Of a stretch of 25,121 nt of DNA, positions 13,484 through 22,096 are shown one piece after another. A program made the position numbers and the translations under genes. The notes under the pieces are model-generated. The model saw only the letters and a program-made list of their open reading frames with translations. It did no database searches and was not told where the DNA came from. The stretch covers positions 810-25,930 of the forward strand of contig DLOX01000288.1 in the NCBI GenBank assembly GCA_002478575.1, written 5' to 3'. The DNA comes from Sphingomonadales bacterium UBA7473. GTDB lineage: Bacteria; Pseudomonadota; Alphaproteobacteria; Sphingomonadales; Sphingomonadaceae. Positions within the stretch are counted from its first letter, which is position 1, and the number at the start of each line of letters is the position of its first letter.

Positions 13484-15700
13484 ATGCTTCAAACTACCTC
13501 CCCCGGATCAATGTCCATGCAGGCAGGCCCCTCGTCAGGGGACATGATGAACGAAGATCAGGCCAACCTCGCGCCACCGATCCTGCTCCAATATTGGCAG
13601 GTTGTACTGCGTTGGAAATGGGTGATCGTTGGGATTGTTGTTGCCGCTTTGGCGGTCGGGTTGATCGCAACGCTTTTGGCGACGCCAAAATATACGGCCA
13701 CCGCACGCATTGAAATTAGCCGTGATCAGAAAAAGGTCACAAATGTCGAGGGCTTGGAAGCCCAAGATGCAGGTCGCGACCTCGAATTTTATCAAACCCA
13801 ATATTCTTTGTTGCAAGCACGTTCATTGGCCGAACGCGTGGTTCGGCAATTGCGCCTTAGTTCAAGCGATGCATTTTTTGACGCGCATGGCGTAGATCCT
13901 GATGACAAAGTGTTGTTTGCCAGCAACTCGAGCACCTCAACCACTGCCGGCGACCGGCAGAAAAGAGAGAAACTTGCCGTAAAGCTGCTCATGGAGAATG
14001 CATCTATTTCGCCGATCCGCGGCTCGGCGCTGGTGGACATTCAATATACAAGTGCGTCTGCCTCGCTATCCGCTCAAATTGCCAACACATGGACCGAGCA
14101 GTTCGTCCTCCAAAGCATGGACCGTCGTTTCGCGTCTACTGCAGACGCCCGTAAGTTTCTCGAGGGGCGCCTAGCTGACCTCCGAACCCGCCTCGAAACC
14201 TCTGAGCGCGATCTGGTCAATTATGCCGAGAATAAGGGCATTGTTGCATTGGGCAAGACCAAGAGCACTGACGGTAGAACCGAAGTTGAGCGAACGCTGG
14301 TTTCTAGTGACCTGGAAGCGCTAAATGCTGCCTTGGCCGTAGCGACAGCAGAACGAATAGCGGCTGAAAGTAAAGCTGCGCGTCGAAGTGGTGGCGCAAA
14401 CAGTGAAGCGCTCAATAATCTTGCGATTGGCCAGCTTAGGCAGAAGCGCGCCGAAGTTTCAGCCGAATATGCAAAGCTGATGGTTCAATTTGAACCTGGT
14501 TATCCCGCCGCCCAAGCGCTGGCGGAGCAAATGAAGGCGCTTGATATCAGCATCGCTCGCGAAGAGGCGCGCGTTCTCAGCAGCCGCTCGTCGGAATTCC
14601 GGGAAGCTGCGCAACGTGAGTCGGATTTGAAACGGCAAGTTGAAGAGTTGAAGGATCGGATGAACCGCCAACAACGGGATAGCATCCAATATAACATCTA
14701 TCAGCGCGAAGCCGACACGAACCGAGAGCTGTATGATGGGTTGCTCCAACGCTACAAAGAAATCGGCGTCGCTGGCGTAGGATCCAACAATATTGCGATT
14801 GTTGACTTGGCAAAGACGCCTGAGAAACCGTCGTCGCCGAATTTGCCAATCAACTTGGCGCTGGCACTTCTGGCTGGGCTGGGTCTGGCAGCGGTTGCTA
14901 CATTCGCTTTGGATCAAGTCGACGAGGGGCTGCGTGATCCGACCCAGGTAAACCGCTTGCTTCAAGTTCCCCTGTTGGGAAGTGTTCCAGAAGTAGAAGA
15001 GGGCGACGCGTTCGAGCTGCTGAAGGATCCAAAGTCAGCGCTGGCTGAGGCCTATTTGAGTATCAGGTCAAACCTTGCTTTCTCAACTGACCATGGAGTG
15101 CCCAGAGCGTTGATGGTCACCAGCACGCGGCCAGCAGAAGGCAAAAGTACGTCGAGTTTTGCGCTCGCAACGGTTCTGGGGCGCACCGGCAAAAATGTAT
15201 TGTTGATCGACGCGGACATGCGTTCGCCCTCGATGCATTTGTTCGCCAATAAGCCCAACGCAATGGGGCTTAGCAATTTCCTGGCTGGCGAAAATGACTG
15301 GAAGCAGCTGATCACTGACATTGGCATGAAAGGGCTTCAATTGATGCCTGCTGGACCAATGCCTCCGAGCGCGGCAGAGCTGCTCAGCAGCGACCGAATG
15401 TTGCTACTCGTCAAGCAATTGCTTGAACATTTTGATCATATCGTCATCGATTCGCCGCCCATTCTTGGCTTGGCTGATGCGCCTTTGCTTGCACGTGCAG
15501 TTGAAGGTTGTGTGTTCGTTGCGGAAGCTGAAGGCGTAGCCGTCCGGGGGATCAGAGCTTCTCTTGGCCGTCTGCAGTCCGTCCACGCCCATGTGTTCGG
15601 CGTGATCCTGACCAAGCTTCGTTCGAAGCAGGCTGGCTACGGATATGGCTATGGATATGGCTATGGCTATGGTTCGGATAAGGCTGAGGCTGCATCCTAA
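13484..15700 (+). CDS. Wzc-like polysaccharide co-polymerase with BY-kinase domain
   Basis: This 738-residue inner-membrane protein controls chain length and export of a surface polysaccharide. The Wzz domain starts near residue 35, with TM1 at about 46-67, a long periplasmic coiled-coil part (about 210-410) and TM2 at about 456-476. The cytoplasmic tyrosine kinase follows, with Walker A TRPAEGKST (548-556), A' LLIDADMRSP (573-582) and Walker B HIVIDSPPILGLADAP (652-667). The C-terminal tail carries six Gly-Tyr pairs (719-729), the expected autophosphorylation cluster in an unusually regular form. I choose ATG 13484, with AAGGA 5 bases upstream; an upstream GTG at 13445 would add 13 residues without a ribosome binding site. 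Partners are the Wza-like lipoprotein and the ligase/polymerase nearby. Confidence 0.93.
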   Translation: MLQTTSPGSMSMQAGPSSGDMMNEDQANLAPPILLQYWQVVLRWKWVIVGIVVAALAVGLIATLLATPKYTATARIEISRDQKKVTNVEGLEAQDAGRDLEFYQTQYSLLQARSLAERVVRQLRLSSSDAFFDAHGVDPDDKVLFASNSSTSTTAGDRQKREKLAVKLLMENASISPIRGSALVDIQYTSASASLSAQIANTWTEQFVLQSMDRRFASTADARKFLEGRLADLRTRLETSERDLVNYAENKGIVALGKTKSTDGRTEVERTLVSSDLEALNAALAVATAERIAAESKAARRSGGANSEALNNLAIGQLRQKRAEVSAEYAKLMVQFEPGYPAAQALAEQMKALDISIAREEARVLSSRSSEFREAAQRESDLKRQVEELKDRMNRQQRDSIQYNIYQREADTNRELYDGLLQRYKEIGVAGVGSNNIAIVDLAKTPEKPSSPNLPINLALALLAGLGLAAVATFALDQVDEGLRDPTQVNRLLQVPLLGSVPEVEEGDAFELLKDPKSALAEAYLSIRSNLAFSTDHGVPRALMVTSTRPAEGKSTSSFALATVLGRTGKNVLLIDADMRSPSMHLFANKPNAMGLSNFLAGENDWKQLITDIGMKGLQLMPAGPMPPSAAELLSSDRMLLLVKQLLEHFDHIVIDSPPILGLADAPLLARAVEGCVFVAEAEGVAVRGIRASLGRLQSVHAHVFGVILTKLRSKQAGYGYGYGYGYGYGSDKAEAAS
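15635..15673 (+). repeat. Hexanucleotide repeat encoding the (Gly-Tyr)6-Gly tail
   Basis: Six consecutive 6-base units of form GG(C/A)TA(T/C) encode GYGYGYGYGYGYG near the C-terminus of the Wzc-like kinase. Units 2-3 and 4-5 are identical 12-base blocks. Slippage would change the number of tyrosines in steps of one without shifting the reading frame. Confidence 0.9.
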
Positions 15701-15744
15701 CCCAGTCGAGTGGCATTCAGCATCAAGCTTAGGGGCAACAATCA

Positions 15745-16647
15745 ATGTCAAACTATCTGCAACATGGGCGAATAGTTGGCGGCGTTGTGGCCACTCCGGA
15801 TATTGGCCTGTCCTTAAAAGACTATCATGGTCGGCTAGGCTTGAACCTGATTTCTGATGCACCCGTTGGGGTAGAGCTTGCGGCAGCGTGGGGCCTGCCT
15901 GATCTTGCGTCGAGGCGGATGGCGACGCTTCAGCCGCAAAGCAGTGTGGAGTGCTTCTTGCGTCTGATCGAGCAAGACCTCCCTGTCGATTTCAAGCCGA
16001 CGACAACATATGGCTGGGGCTCCTATGAGATCACGGTTCAAGACGTAATGAACTGGCCGTCGAAGCTCGATGGCAGCGGGTTTCGTATCATTGGAGAGCC
16101 CAAAGAAATCCCATCCATGCCCTACTTCATTGCTATGCAGATGTTGGGGCGGGGAGAAGAGATGATCTATCTCAACGAAACTCTGATGAACACGCCCAGC
16201 ACTGATCTGCCGCCGGCTTCCTCTCCGGTTGACCATATGTTCATTGTGATTCTGGCCACGCCTGATCGTGAGAAGACAGTCAATTGGTATGCTGAGAAGC
16301 TGAAGCTCGATGAGTCCGATACGTTTGTGATCGAATATACGATGATCAATCAGGCCTTCGGTATGCCTGCGGGAACGACTTCGGCTTTGACGATGGTGCA
16401 AAAGGGGCGGCTTCCGATCGTTGAGGTCGACGACTATCCATCTCAGGCTGAGTTTAGGCAGGCTCCAGAGGGCGGACTTCCGCCGGGCAATTCGCTCGTC
16501 TCATTGGCCGTCAATTCACTTGACGAGATTGACCTTCCCTTCATTGCTCCACCCAAAATTCTGGACGGTCCTGTCTATGGAGGACGCCGCTCGGCGACGG
16601 TCATTGGAACTGCCGGGGAATATCTGGAGTTGATCGAAATCGGCTGA
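15745..16647 (+). CDS. Two-module VOC (glyoxalase/dioxygenase-fold) family protein
   Basis: This 300-residue protein appears to be built from two VOC modules, roughly residues 8-147 and 161-298. The second begins PVDHMFIVILATPDREKTVNWYAEKL, a typical VOC opening with a potential metal-binding His at 164, and ends with EYLELIEIG, which supplies the usual terminal Glu. The first is degenerate at the matching places (RIVGGVVATPDIGLSLKDYH, no clear metal ligand at the start). VOC proteins include glyoxalases, ring-cleaving dioxygenases, epimerases and binding proteins, so the activity is unknown. AGGGG lies 10 bases before ATG 15745. It sits between the Wzc-like gene and the MacA-type gene, on the same strand, with short gaps, so it may be co-transcribed with either. 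No signal peptide. Confidence 0.75.
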   Translation: MSNYLQHGRIVGGVVATPDIGLSLKDYHGRLGLNLISDAPVGVELAAAWGLPDLASRRMATLQPQSSVECFLRLIEQDLPVDFKPTTTYGWGSYEITVQDVMNWPSKLDGSGFRIIGEPKEIPSMPYFIAMQMLGRGEEMIYLNETLMNTPSTDLPPASSPVDHMFIVILATPDREKTVNWYAEKLKLDESDTFVIEYTMINQAFGMPAGTTSALTMVQKGRLPIVEVDDYPSQAEFRQAPEGGLPPGNSLVSLAVNSLDEIDLPFIAPPKILDGPVYGGRRSATVIGTAGEYLELIEIG

Positions 16648-16714
16648 CGCCTTGTCGATCAGGCTGGCGCAGTGCGCTGGCGCCGCCTATGCCAGTCTCG
16701 AATTAGGGGTGAGT

Positions 16715-17995
16715 ATGGCAATATCTGATCTGAGTTCAGGCCTTGTGGAATTTGTGAAACGTCGAAAGAAGACGTCGATCATATTGGCACTCGCCGCGGC
16801 GCTTATCCTTTTCTTCATCCTGAAGCCGTCCACGCCCACCTATGAATATGTGAGCGAAGTCGTCGGGAAGGGCGAAGTTGTTAGCAAGGTAACAGCCAGC
16901 GGCAAGTTGCGGGCGCTGAACACGATCAAGGTTGGGGCTGAGGTGTCTGGCCAAATCACCAATGTCTATGTCGATTTTAATTCGCCCGTCAGAGCAGGCC
17001 AAGTCTTGGCCGAAATTGATCCGACGCGGTTCAGGGCGCGGGTCCAGCAAGTGCAGGCACAGGTGAGCTTGGCGCAAGCAGCGCTTCTTCAGGCAGAAGC
17101 CAATGCCACGCGCGCTTCTACTGATCTAACGATCCAGCAACGGGAGTTTGGCCGACGGCAGAATTTGGAAGCTGGCGGCTTCGTGTCGAAAGCCGGGCTT
17201 GATGGAGCAGCGAGCAGTTTGGCTGCGGCGCGAGCGGCAGTGAAGACAACAAATGCCCAAATCGCGAGTGCTCGTGCCCAGATTTCTCAGGCCACAGCTG
17301 AAATGGCTTCCGCGCAGCTCGATCTTCGGAGGACGAAGATCATCGCCCCTTCCGGCGGCGTAATCATCAACAAGCTCGTTGAACCCGGCACCACAGTTGC
17401 TGCCAGCTTCCAAACGCCAAATCTGTTCGAAATCGCGGCAGATACAACGCAGATGCAAGTCGAAGCGTCAGTTGATGAGGCGGACATTGGTCAGATCAAA
17501 ACTGATCAAGAAGTCCGCTTCACAGTTGACGCCTATCCGGATCAGGCCTTCAAGGCCTCTGTTCGCCAAATTCGGAAAGCCGCGACCGAAACACAGAATG
17601 TTGTGACCTACCTTGTCATCCTTGATGTTCCAAATCTCGATGGAAAACTGTTGCCGGGGATGACTGCAAATGTGGAAATTGTAACGGGTGAGAAAGCCAA
17701 TGTGTTGCGCGTTCCAACCGCGGCACTTCGTTTTCGTCCTCGCAAAGCTGACCGGGAAGAGGATGATAAGGTCCCAAATCCTAAGCAAGTCACGGTCTAT
17801 GTTGTTGGCACAGATCCCTATCGCCCTCAACGCCGTGTGATCGAAACAGGACTGATTGGTGAAGATCATGCAGAGATTACCAAGGGTGTAAAGGCGGGCG
17901 AGAAGGTCGTGCTGCGTGCCAAATCGACGGTTGTTCCAGACGGGATTGAGCCTGACAATGATGAAGGGGAGGGCGGTGGCCACCCCACTACTTGA
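16715..17995 (+). CDS. MacA/HlyD-type periplasmic adaptor of an ABC efflux system
   Basis: This 426-residue membrane fusion protein has an N-terminal anchor (SIILALAAALILFFIL, about 21-37) and a split lipoyl domain (KVGAEVSGQITNVYVDFNSPVRAGQVLAEID at 72-102, partner APSGGVIINKLVEPGTTV at 211-228). Between these is an alpha-hairpin coiled coil (about 105-205), then a beta-barrel (about 245-320, LLPGMTANVEI) and a membrane-proximal domain. It would link the permease encoded downstream to an outer-membrane channel not found in the window. I choose ATG 16715, with AGGGG 5 bases upstream; the frame extends to 16652 but those 21 residues lack family resemblance. The following ATPase gene starts inside its last 20 bases. 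Confidence 0.9.
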   Translation: MAISDLSSGLVEFVKRRKKTSIILALAAALILFFILKPSTPTYEYVSEVVGKGEVVSKVTASGKLRALNTIKVGAEVSGQITNVYVDFNSPVRAGQVLAEIDPTRFRARVQQVQAQVSLAQAALLQAEANATRASTDLTIQQREFGRRQNLEAGGFVSKAGLDGAASSLAAARAAVKTTNAQIASARAQISQATAEMASAQLDLRRTKIIAPSGGVIINKLVEPGTTVAASFQTPNLFEIAADTTQMQVEASVDEADIGQIKTDQEVRFTVDAYPDQAFKASVRQIRKAATETQNVVTYLVILDVPNLDGKLLPGMTANVEIVTGEKANVLRVPTAALRFRPRKADREEDDKVPNPKQVTVYVVGTDPYRPQRRVIETGLIGEDHAEITKGVKAGEKVVLRAKSTVVPDGIEPDNDEGEGGGHPTT

Positions 17996-18689
17996 GGCGA
18001 AAGCGCTTCATAAAACCTTTGAACTGGGCGGTGAGACGGTTCGCGCCGTCAACGGGGTATCACTCACGATCAATCGTGGAGAGTTTGTCGCGATCATGGG
18101 TGCAAGCGGATCGGGCAAATCGACATTTATGAATATGATTGGCTGTCTAGATGTGCCGACATCCGGGCAGCTTATCCTTGATGGCAGTGACACTGGCACC
18201 CTTGACAATGATGCGCTGGCTTCGATCCGAAATCACAAAATTGGCTTTGTTTTTCAGCAGTTCAATTTGCTTAATCGAACGACTGCGGTTGATAATGTGG
18301 CTGTGCCGCTGATCTATGCGGGTGTCGGCTCAGTGGAGCGACGCGAACGAGCAAAAGCAAAGCTGGTCGAGCTTGGATTGGGAGAGCGGCTTGATCATAC
18401 GCCCGCAAAACTATCAGGCGGGCAACAGCAACGCGTCGCCATCGCACGGGCTTTGGTCACCGAACCCCTGATGGTGCTGGCCGATGAACCCACTGGCGCA
18501 TTGGATACTCATACGTCCGAAGAAATTATGGCGATCTTTCAGCGCTTGAATGATCAAGGGATCACGGTGGTGCTAGTGACGCATGAGCCTGACATCGCCA
18601 ATCATGCCAATCGCCGGATTGTCTTTCGAGATGGCCAAGTGATTGATGATGCCCCGGTTAAAAAGACACATGGCGGAGGCGCTGGATGA
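17976..18689 (+). CDS. MacB/LolD-type ABC transporter ATP-binding protein
   Basis: This ATPase of about 237 residues belongs to the MacB/LolD/FtsE branch. Walker A is GASGSGKS (42-49), the Q-loop is FVFQQFNLL (91-99), the ABC signature is LSGGQQQRVAIARAL (146-160), Walker B is VLADEPTGALD (167-177) and the switch His is in VTHEPD (203). In E. coli MacB the ATPase is fused to the permease; here they are separate genes. The start is uncertain: GTG 17976, preceded by AAGGGGAGG, is preferred, while ATG 17958 and 17961 in the same frame would overlap the adaptor gene more. Its stop overlaps the permease start by four bases (ATGA). It energises efflux together with its two neighbours. Confidence 0.93.
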   Translation: MATPLLEAKALHKTFELGGETVRAVNGVSLTINRGEFVAIMGASGSGKSTFMNMIGCLDVPTSGQLILDGSDTGTLDNDALASIRNHKIGFVFQQFNLLNRTTAVDNVAVPLIYAGVGSVERRERAKAKLVELGLGERLDHTPAKLSGGQQQRVAIARALVTEPLMVLADEPTGALDTHTSEEIMAIFQRLNDQGITVVLVTHEPDIANHANRRIVFRDGQVIDDAPVKKTHGGGAG

Positions 18690-19936
18690 ACAACATCTCT
18701 GCCGTCATCGCAAGTTGGGCGGTCAATGTTTCGATCGCGATGGTTGCCCTGCGGACCAATTTGATGCGGTCAATCCTGACGACTCTAGGCGTTATGATTG
18801 GTGTTTTGTCAGTGGTTCTGGCCGTCGCAGTGGGGTCAGGCGCTCAAGTGTCGGTGATGGAATCGATCAATTCTCTTGGATCGAACATGGCGCTCATTTT
18901 TCCCCAACCTGATAGCGAAGGAGGGCGGAATACCGATACCCGCGGCCGCCTTACCCAGCGCGATGCGGATGCGCTCGAAAAGCAATTGTCTGGCGTCACA
19001 GCAACTGCGCCTCAGCTCAGGGCAACAATCCAATTGGTGGCGCAGGGTCGTAACACGTCTACCAGCGCCATTGGCATTACGCCGGGATATGGAATTGTCT
19101 CCAACATCACAGCAGAGCAGGGGCGCTTCATCACGGAGTCGGACGTTCAAACTGGTGCCCGCATCATCATCCTTGGGCCGACGGTCGCCACCCGGCTGTT
19201 CGGTGACTTTGATGCGGTCGGCCAATCTGTGCGTGTGAATCGTATTCCCTTCACTGTGGCAGGTGTCCTTGAATCGAAGGGATCAAGTTTTGGCAATGAC
19301 AATGATGATGTTGCTTTGATTCCGATTTCGACGTTGCGCCAGCGCCTGTCCCAGAACAGCAGCTTGCAAGGGCCCGACGATCTTCAAGTGTTGTTTGTTG
19401 GCTTTGAAGAAGGCGTGGCACTGCCTGAAGCCAAGAAACAAATGACCGAGATACTCCGCGCCCGCTATCGCGTGCCAACGAATGAGATCAGCCCCTTCAC
19501 TATCCGCACAACGGAAGAGTTTATGAAGGAAAGTTCCAAGGTTACGGGCATCTTCCAGATGGTGCTGGTCGCAATTGCCTCCATTTCGCTTCTGGTTGGA
19601 GGGATTGGGATCATGAACATCATGCTGGTGAGCGTGACGGAGAGGACGCGAGAGATTGGCCTCCGCATGGCCTTGGGCGCCAGGCGGCGGGACATTCGCA
19701 ATCAGTTTCTGGTGGAGGCGGCCGTGCTGTGCATGATTGGAGGGGCAATGGGCCTTACATTGGCGCTTATCCTCGCTGCCTTGTTTCAGAACCTCGCCAA
19801 TTTCCCAGCACCTATCGGGATTGGGACATCTATCGGCGCCATTCTCTTCTCGGCCGCGATTGGTTTGATTTTTGGCGGATATCCGGCGGTTCGAGCGTCA
19901 AAGCTCTCGCCCATTGAAGCGCTCAGAAGCGAGTAG
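18686..19936 (+). CDS. MacB-type ABC transporter permease (FtsX/MacB_PCD)
   Basis: This 416-residue permease has the MacB mechanotransmission topology: TM1 (about 28-50), a large periplasmic domain (about 55-285), then TM2 (289-312), TM3 (345-367) and TM4 (378-399). The signature SVTERTREIGLRMALGARRRDI at 316-337, the cytoplasmic coupling loop of FtsX-like permeases, is intact, as is the C-terminal YPAVRASKLSPIEALRSE. Such transporters push substrates out of the periplasm through the adaptor and a TolC-type channel; known cargoes are macrolides, lipopeptides and toxins. GGAGG lies 6 bases before the ATG. It ends 2 bp before the convergent LysM/LytM gene, with no terminator visible. The cargo could relate to the neighbouring polysaccharide locus, but nothing shows this. 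Confidence 0.93.
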   Translation: MNNISAVIASWAVNVSIAMVALRTNLMRSILTTLGVMIGVLSVVLAVAVGSGAQVSVMESINSLGSNMALIFPQPDSEGGRNTDTRGRLTQRDADALEKQLSGVTATAPQLRATIQLVAQGRNTSTSAIGITPGYGIVSNITAEQGRFITESDVQTGARIIILGPTVATRLFGDFDAVGQSVRVNRIPFTVAGVLESKGSSFGNDNDDVALIPISTLRQRLSQNSSLQGPDDLQVLFVGFEEGVALPEAKKQMTEILRARYRVPTNEISPFTIRTTEEFMKESSKVTGIFQMVLVAIASISLLVGGIGIMNIMLVSVTERTREIGLRMALGARRRDIRNQFLVEAAVLCMIGGAMGLTLALILAALFQNLANFPAPIGIGTSIGAILFSAAIGLIFGGYPAVRASKLSPIEALRSE

Positions 19937-19938
19937 CC

Positions 19939-20814
19939 CTATGCTGGCGGCAATTGCCTCAACGGATCCACTGGCACCCGCCCTTTGCGCATTTCGAAAT
20001 AGAGTTTGGGAGCGGCGCCTGATCCAGTTGCGCCAATAATCTCCCCGCGTTTGACCGATTGGCCGCGTGTCACCGTCGTTCTTGCCGCTCGACCGTAGGC
20101 TGTAATCCAGCCATTGCCGTGACGGATCAAGATCGTGCCGCCCAGGCCACCGACATTGTTCCCGACAAACGCCACTACACCGTCCGATGATGCGCGAACG
20201 GGCGCGGCGGGCCCTGTTGCAATTTCTATCCCTTGATTGACCACGCCTTCATCAGCGGGTCCAAATCGAGTCACCAAATTGCCCTGCGTTGGCCAAACAA
20301 AACCTCCCGCAAAGCGGCTTGGTTCGCCGACAGCAACGCCCGTCGGCAGAGGACGCCCTTCCGGCAAAGCTGGAGTCCCGATAGCAACATTCTCTGCCTG
20401 GGCTGGCTCGCCACCTGTCAAGATATCGTCAATATCGAGTTTGAAAGCCGAAGCCCGCGCTTCCATCGTCGGTGCGTCATTCGATGCAGAGGCGGGCTGC
20501 GAGACAATCAGTTTCTGTCCGATCCGCAAAATATAGGGTTCGCTCAGCCCATTGGCTTCAATGATAACTGACCAAGGCACCCCATAGGCGCGGGCGATAC
20601 CAATGCCCGTATCGCCCGCTTTCACAATATGGACGCCATTTCCACCCAAGGCCCCATCATCAGTCACAGGAGCCTGTTCCCAAACGGGGCGTTCATCGAA
20701 CAATAGGTCCATATCTGTCTCCAATCTAGGAGACGAAGTGCTGGGATAGTCCGGGCTGGGCGGTATACAGGCCGTGGCCATGGCAGGCAGCGGAAGGGCC
20801 AGCCAAATCCTCAT
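19939..20814 (-). CDS. LysM/LytM (M23-like) lipoprotein with degenerate active site, NlpD/EnvC-like
   Basis: This 291-residue protein has a short N-terminal hydrophobic signal ending in ATAC (Cys16, a weak lipobox), a LysM peptidoglycan-binding domain (about 61-105, VHIVKAGDTGIGIARAYGV ending RIGQKLIV) and a C-terminal LytM/M23 domain (about 172-286). Every expected zinc ligand is changed: HxGxD is N193-Q-G-I-E197, the YGH position is Y-G-R242, and LHFE is L-Y272-F-E. It cannot be an M23 peptidase but fits the NlpD/EnvC group, which activates cell-wall amidases during division. The ATG overlaps the serS stop (ATGA), so it is translated with serS. In many alphaproteobacteria surE and often pcm lie between these genes; here they do not. 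Confidence 0.87.
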   Translation of the reverse strand: MRIWLALPLPAMATACIPPSPDYPSTSSPRLETDMDLLFDERPVWEQAPVTDDGALGGNGVHIVKAGDTGIGIARAYGVPWSVIIEANGLSEPYILRIGQKLIVSQPASASNDAPTMEARASAFKLDIDDILTGGEPAQAENVAIGTPALPEGRPLPTGVAVGEPSRFAGGFVWPTQGNLVTRFGPADEGVVNQGIEIATGPAAPVRASSDGVVAFVGNNVGGLGGTILIRHGNGWITAYGRAARTTVTRGQSVKRGEIIGATGSGAAPKLYFEMRKGRVPVDPLRQLPPA

Positions 20815-22088
20815 TGAGGGATCAGAGCCTCCACGCCGCCCATATAGGGTCTAAGAACGTCTGGAACCAAAACCGATCCATCCGCTTGTTGATAATTTTC
20901 AAGCACAGCCACCAAGGTCCGGCCAACAGCCAAGGCTGAGCCGTTCAATGTATGCACGAACCGATTGCTCTTCTCGCCTTCGGGGCGATAGCGAGCATTC
21001 ATTCTCCGCGCCTGAAAGTCGCCACAATTGGAACAGCTGGAAATCTCCCGATATTTGCCTTGGCCCGGCAGCCAAACCTCAAGATCGTAAGTCTTGCGCG
21101 CTGTGAAGCCCATATCGCCCGAGCAAAGCAACATTCGCCGAAAAGGAAGGCCTAGCCGCTCCAAGACCTGCTCAGCGCAAGCGGTCATCCGCTCATGCTC
21201 GGCGTCCGAAGCTTCTGGAGTGGTAATCGAAACCAGCTCTACCTTCTCGAATTGATGCTGCCGGATTAGTCCGCGCGTATCCCTGCCCGCAGCACCCGCT
21301 TCGGACCGGAAGCAGGGGGTAAGGGCAGTGAAGCGCAGCGGAAGCTCCTCTTCTTTCAATATGGCTTCACGGACCATATTGGTCAGGCTGACTTCGGCCG
21401 TTGGTATTAGCCATCTGCCTTCGGTGGTGTGAAACATGTCTTCGGCGGCCTTCGGCAATTGCCCTGTGCCAAAGGCTGTTTCGCTTCGAACGATGAGAGG
21501 AGGAGCGACTTCTAGATAGCCATAATCCGATGTGTGCAGATCAATCATGAACTGACCCAAAGCGCGATTGAGCCGAGCCACTTGACCCTTCAGGTAGACA
21601 AACCGGGCGCCGGAGACCTTTTGCGCCGTTTCGAAATCGAGGCCAAGGGCGGCACCGAAAATGTCATGCTCTTGAGGTTCGAAGTTAAAGGACCTTGGCT
21701 CGCCTTTGGTCGTAAGCACCACATTGTCATTTTCATCTGCGCCAATCGGCACATCTTCGGCAGGCATATTGGGGAGAGACACCAATGGCTCATCAAGGGC
21801 AGCAATCGCTCCACGCTCTTGTTCTTCGAGCGCGGCCAATTCATCCTTCAGGCCTGAAACCTCAGCCTTCAAACGATCAGCCTCTGCCTGATCCTTACGG
21901 CCCATCGCTGCGCCAATGGCTTTCGAAGCATCATTGCGCTGCGACAAAAGAGTTTGCGTTCTTGATGTAATCGCGCGCCATTCTTCATCCAGTTTCAAAA
22001 TGGAAGCTGCAGGCGCGTCAAAGCCGCGCTTGGCCAATGCGGCATCGAAAAGGGCAGGATTTTCGCGGATAAATTTAATGTCATGCAT
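20811..22088 (-). CDS. serS: Seryl-tRNA synthetase
   Basis: This 425-residue class II aminoacyl-tRNA synthetase charges tRNA-Ser (and tRNA-Sec where present). The N-terminal antiparallel coiled-coil arm that grips the tRNA long variable arm spans about 30-100. The catalytic core has TAEVSLTNMV at 230-239, motif 2 FRSEAGAAGRDTRGLIRQHQ at 260-279, the GKYREISSCSNCGDFQARR segment at 344-362 and motif 3 ALAVGRTLVAVLE at 385-397. The length is normal. The start MHDIKFIREN matches the family start exactly, yet no Shine-Dalgarno precedes it (GCCTGCCACC), and a promoter-like sequence ends only 8 bases upstream. The gene is followed by the coupled LysM/LytM lipoprotein gene. Confidence 0.98.
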   Translation of the reverse strand: MHDIKFIRENPALFDAALAKRGFDAPAASILKLDEEWRAITSRTQTLLSQRNDASKAIGAAMGRKDQAEADRLKAEVSGLKDELAALEEQERGAIAALDEPLVSLPNMPAEDVPIGADENDNVVLTTKGEPRSFNFEPQEHDIFGAALGLDFETAQKVSGARFVYLKGQVARLNRALGQFMIDLHTSDYGYLEVAPPLIVRSETAFGTGQLPKAAEDMFHTTEGRWLIPTAEVSLTNMVREAILKEEELPLRFTALTPCFRSEAGAAGRDTRGLIRQHQFEKVELVSITTPEASDAEHERMTACAEQVLERLGLPFRRMLLCSGDMGFTARKTYDLEVWLPGQGKYREISSCSNCGDFQARRMNARYRPEGEKSNRFVHTLNGSALAVGRTLVAVLENYQQADGSVLVPDVLRPYMGGVEALIPQ

Positions 22089-22096
22089 GGTGGCAG

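Noticed and set aside
16652..16714. 21-residue extension of the MacA-type adaptor
   Set aside because: The extension is not adaptor-like, and AGGGG stands at good spacing before ATG 16715.
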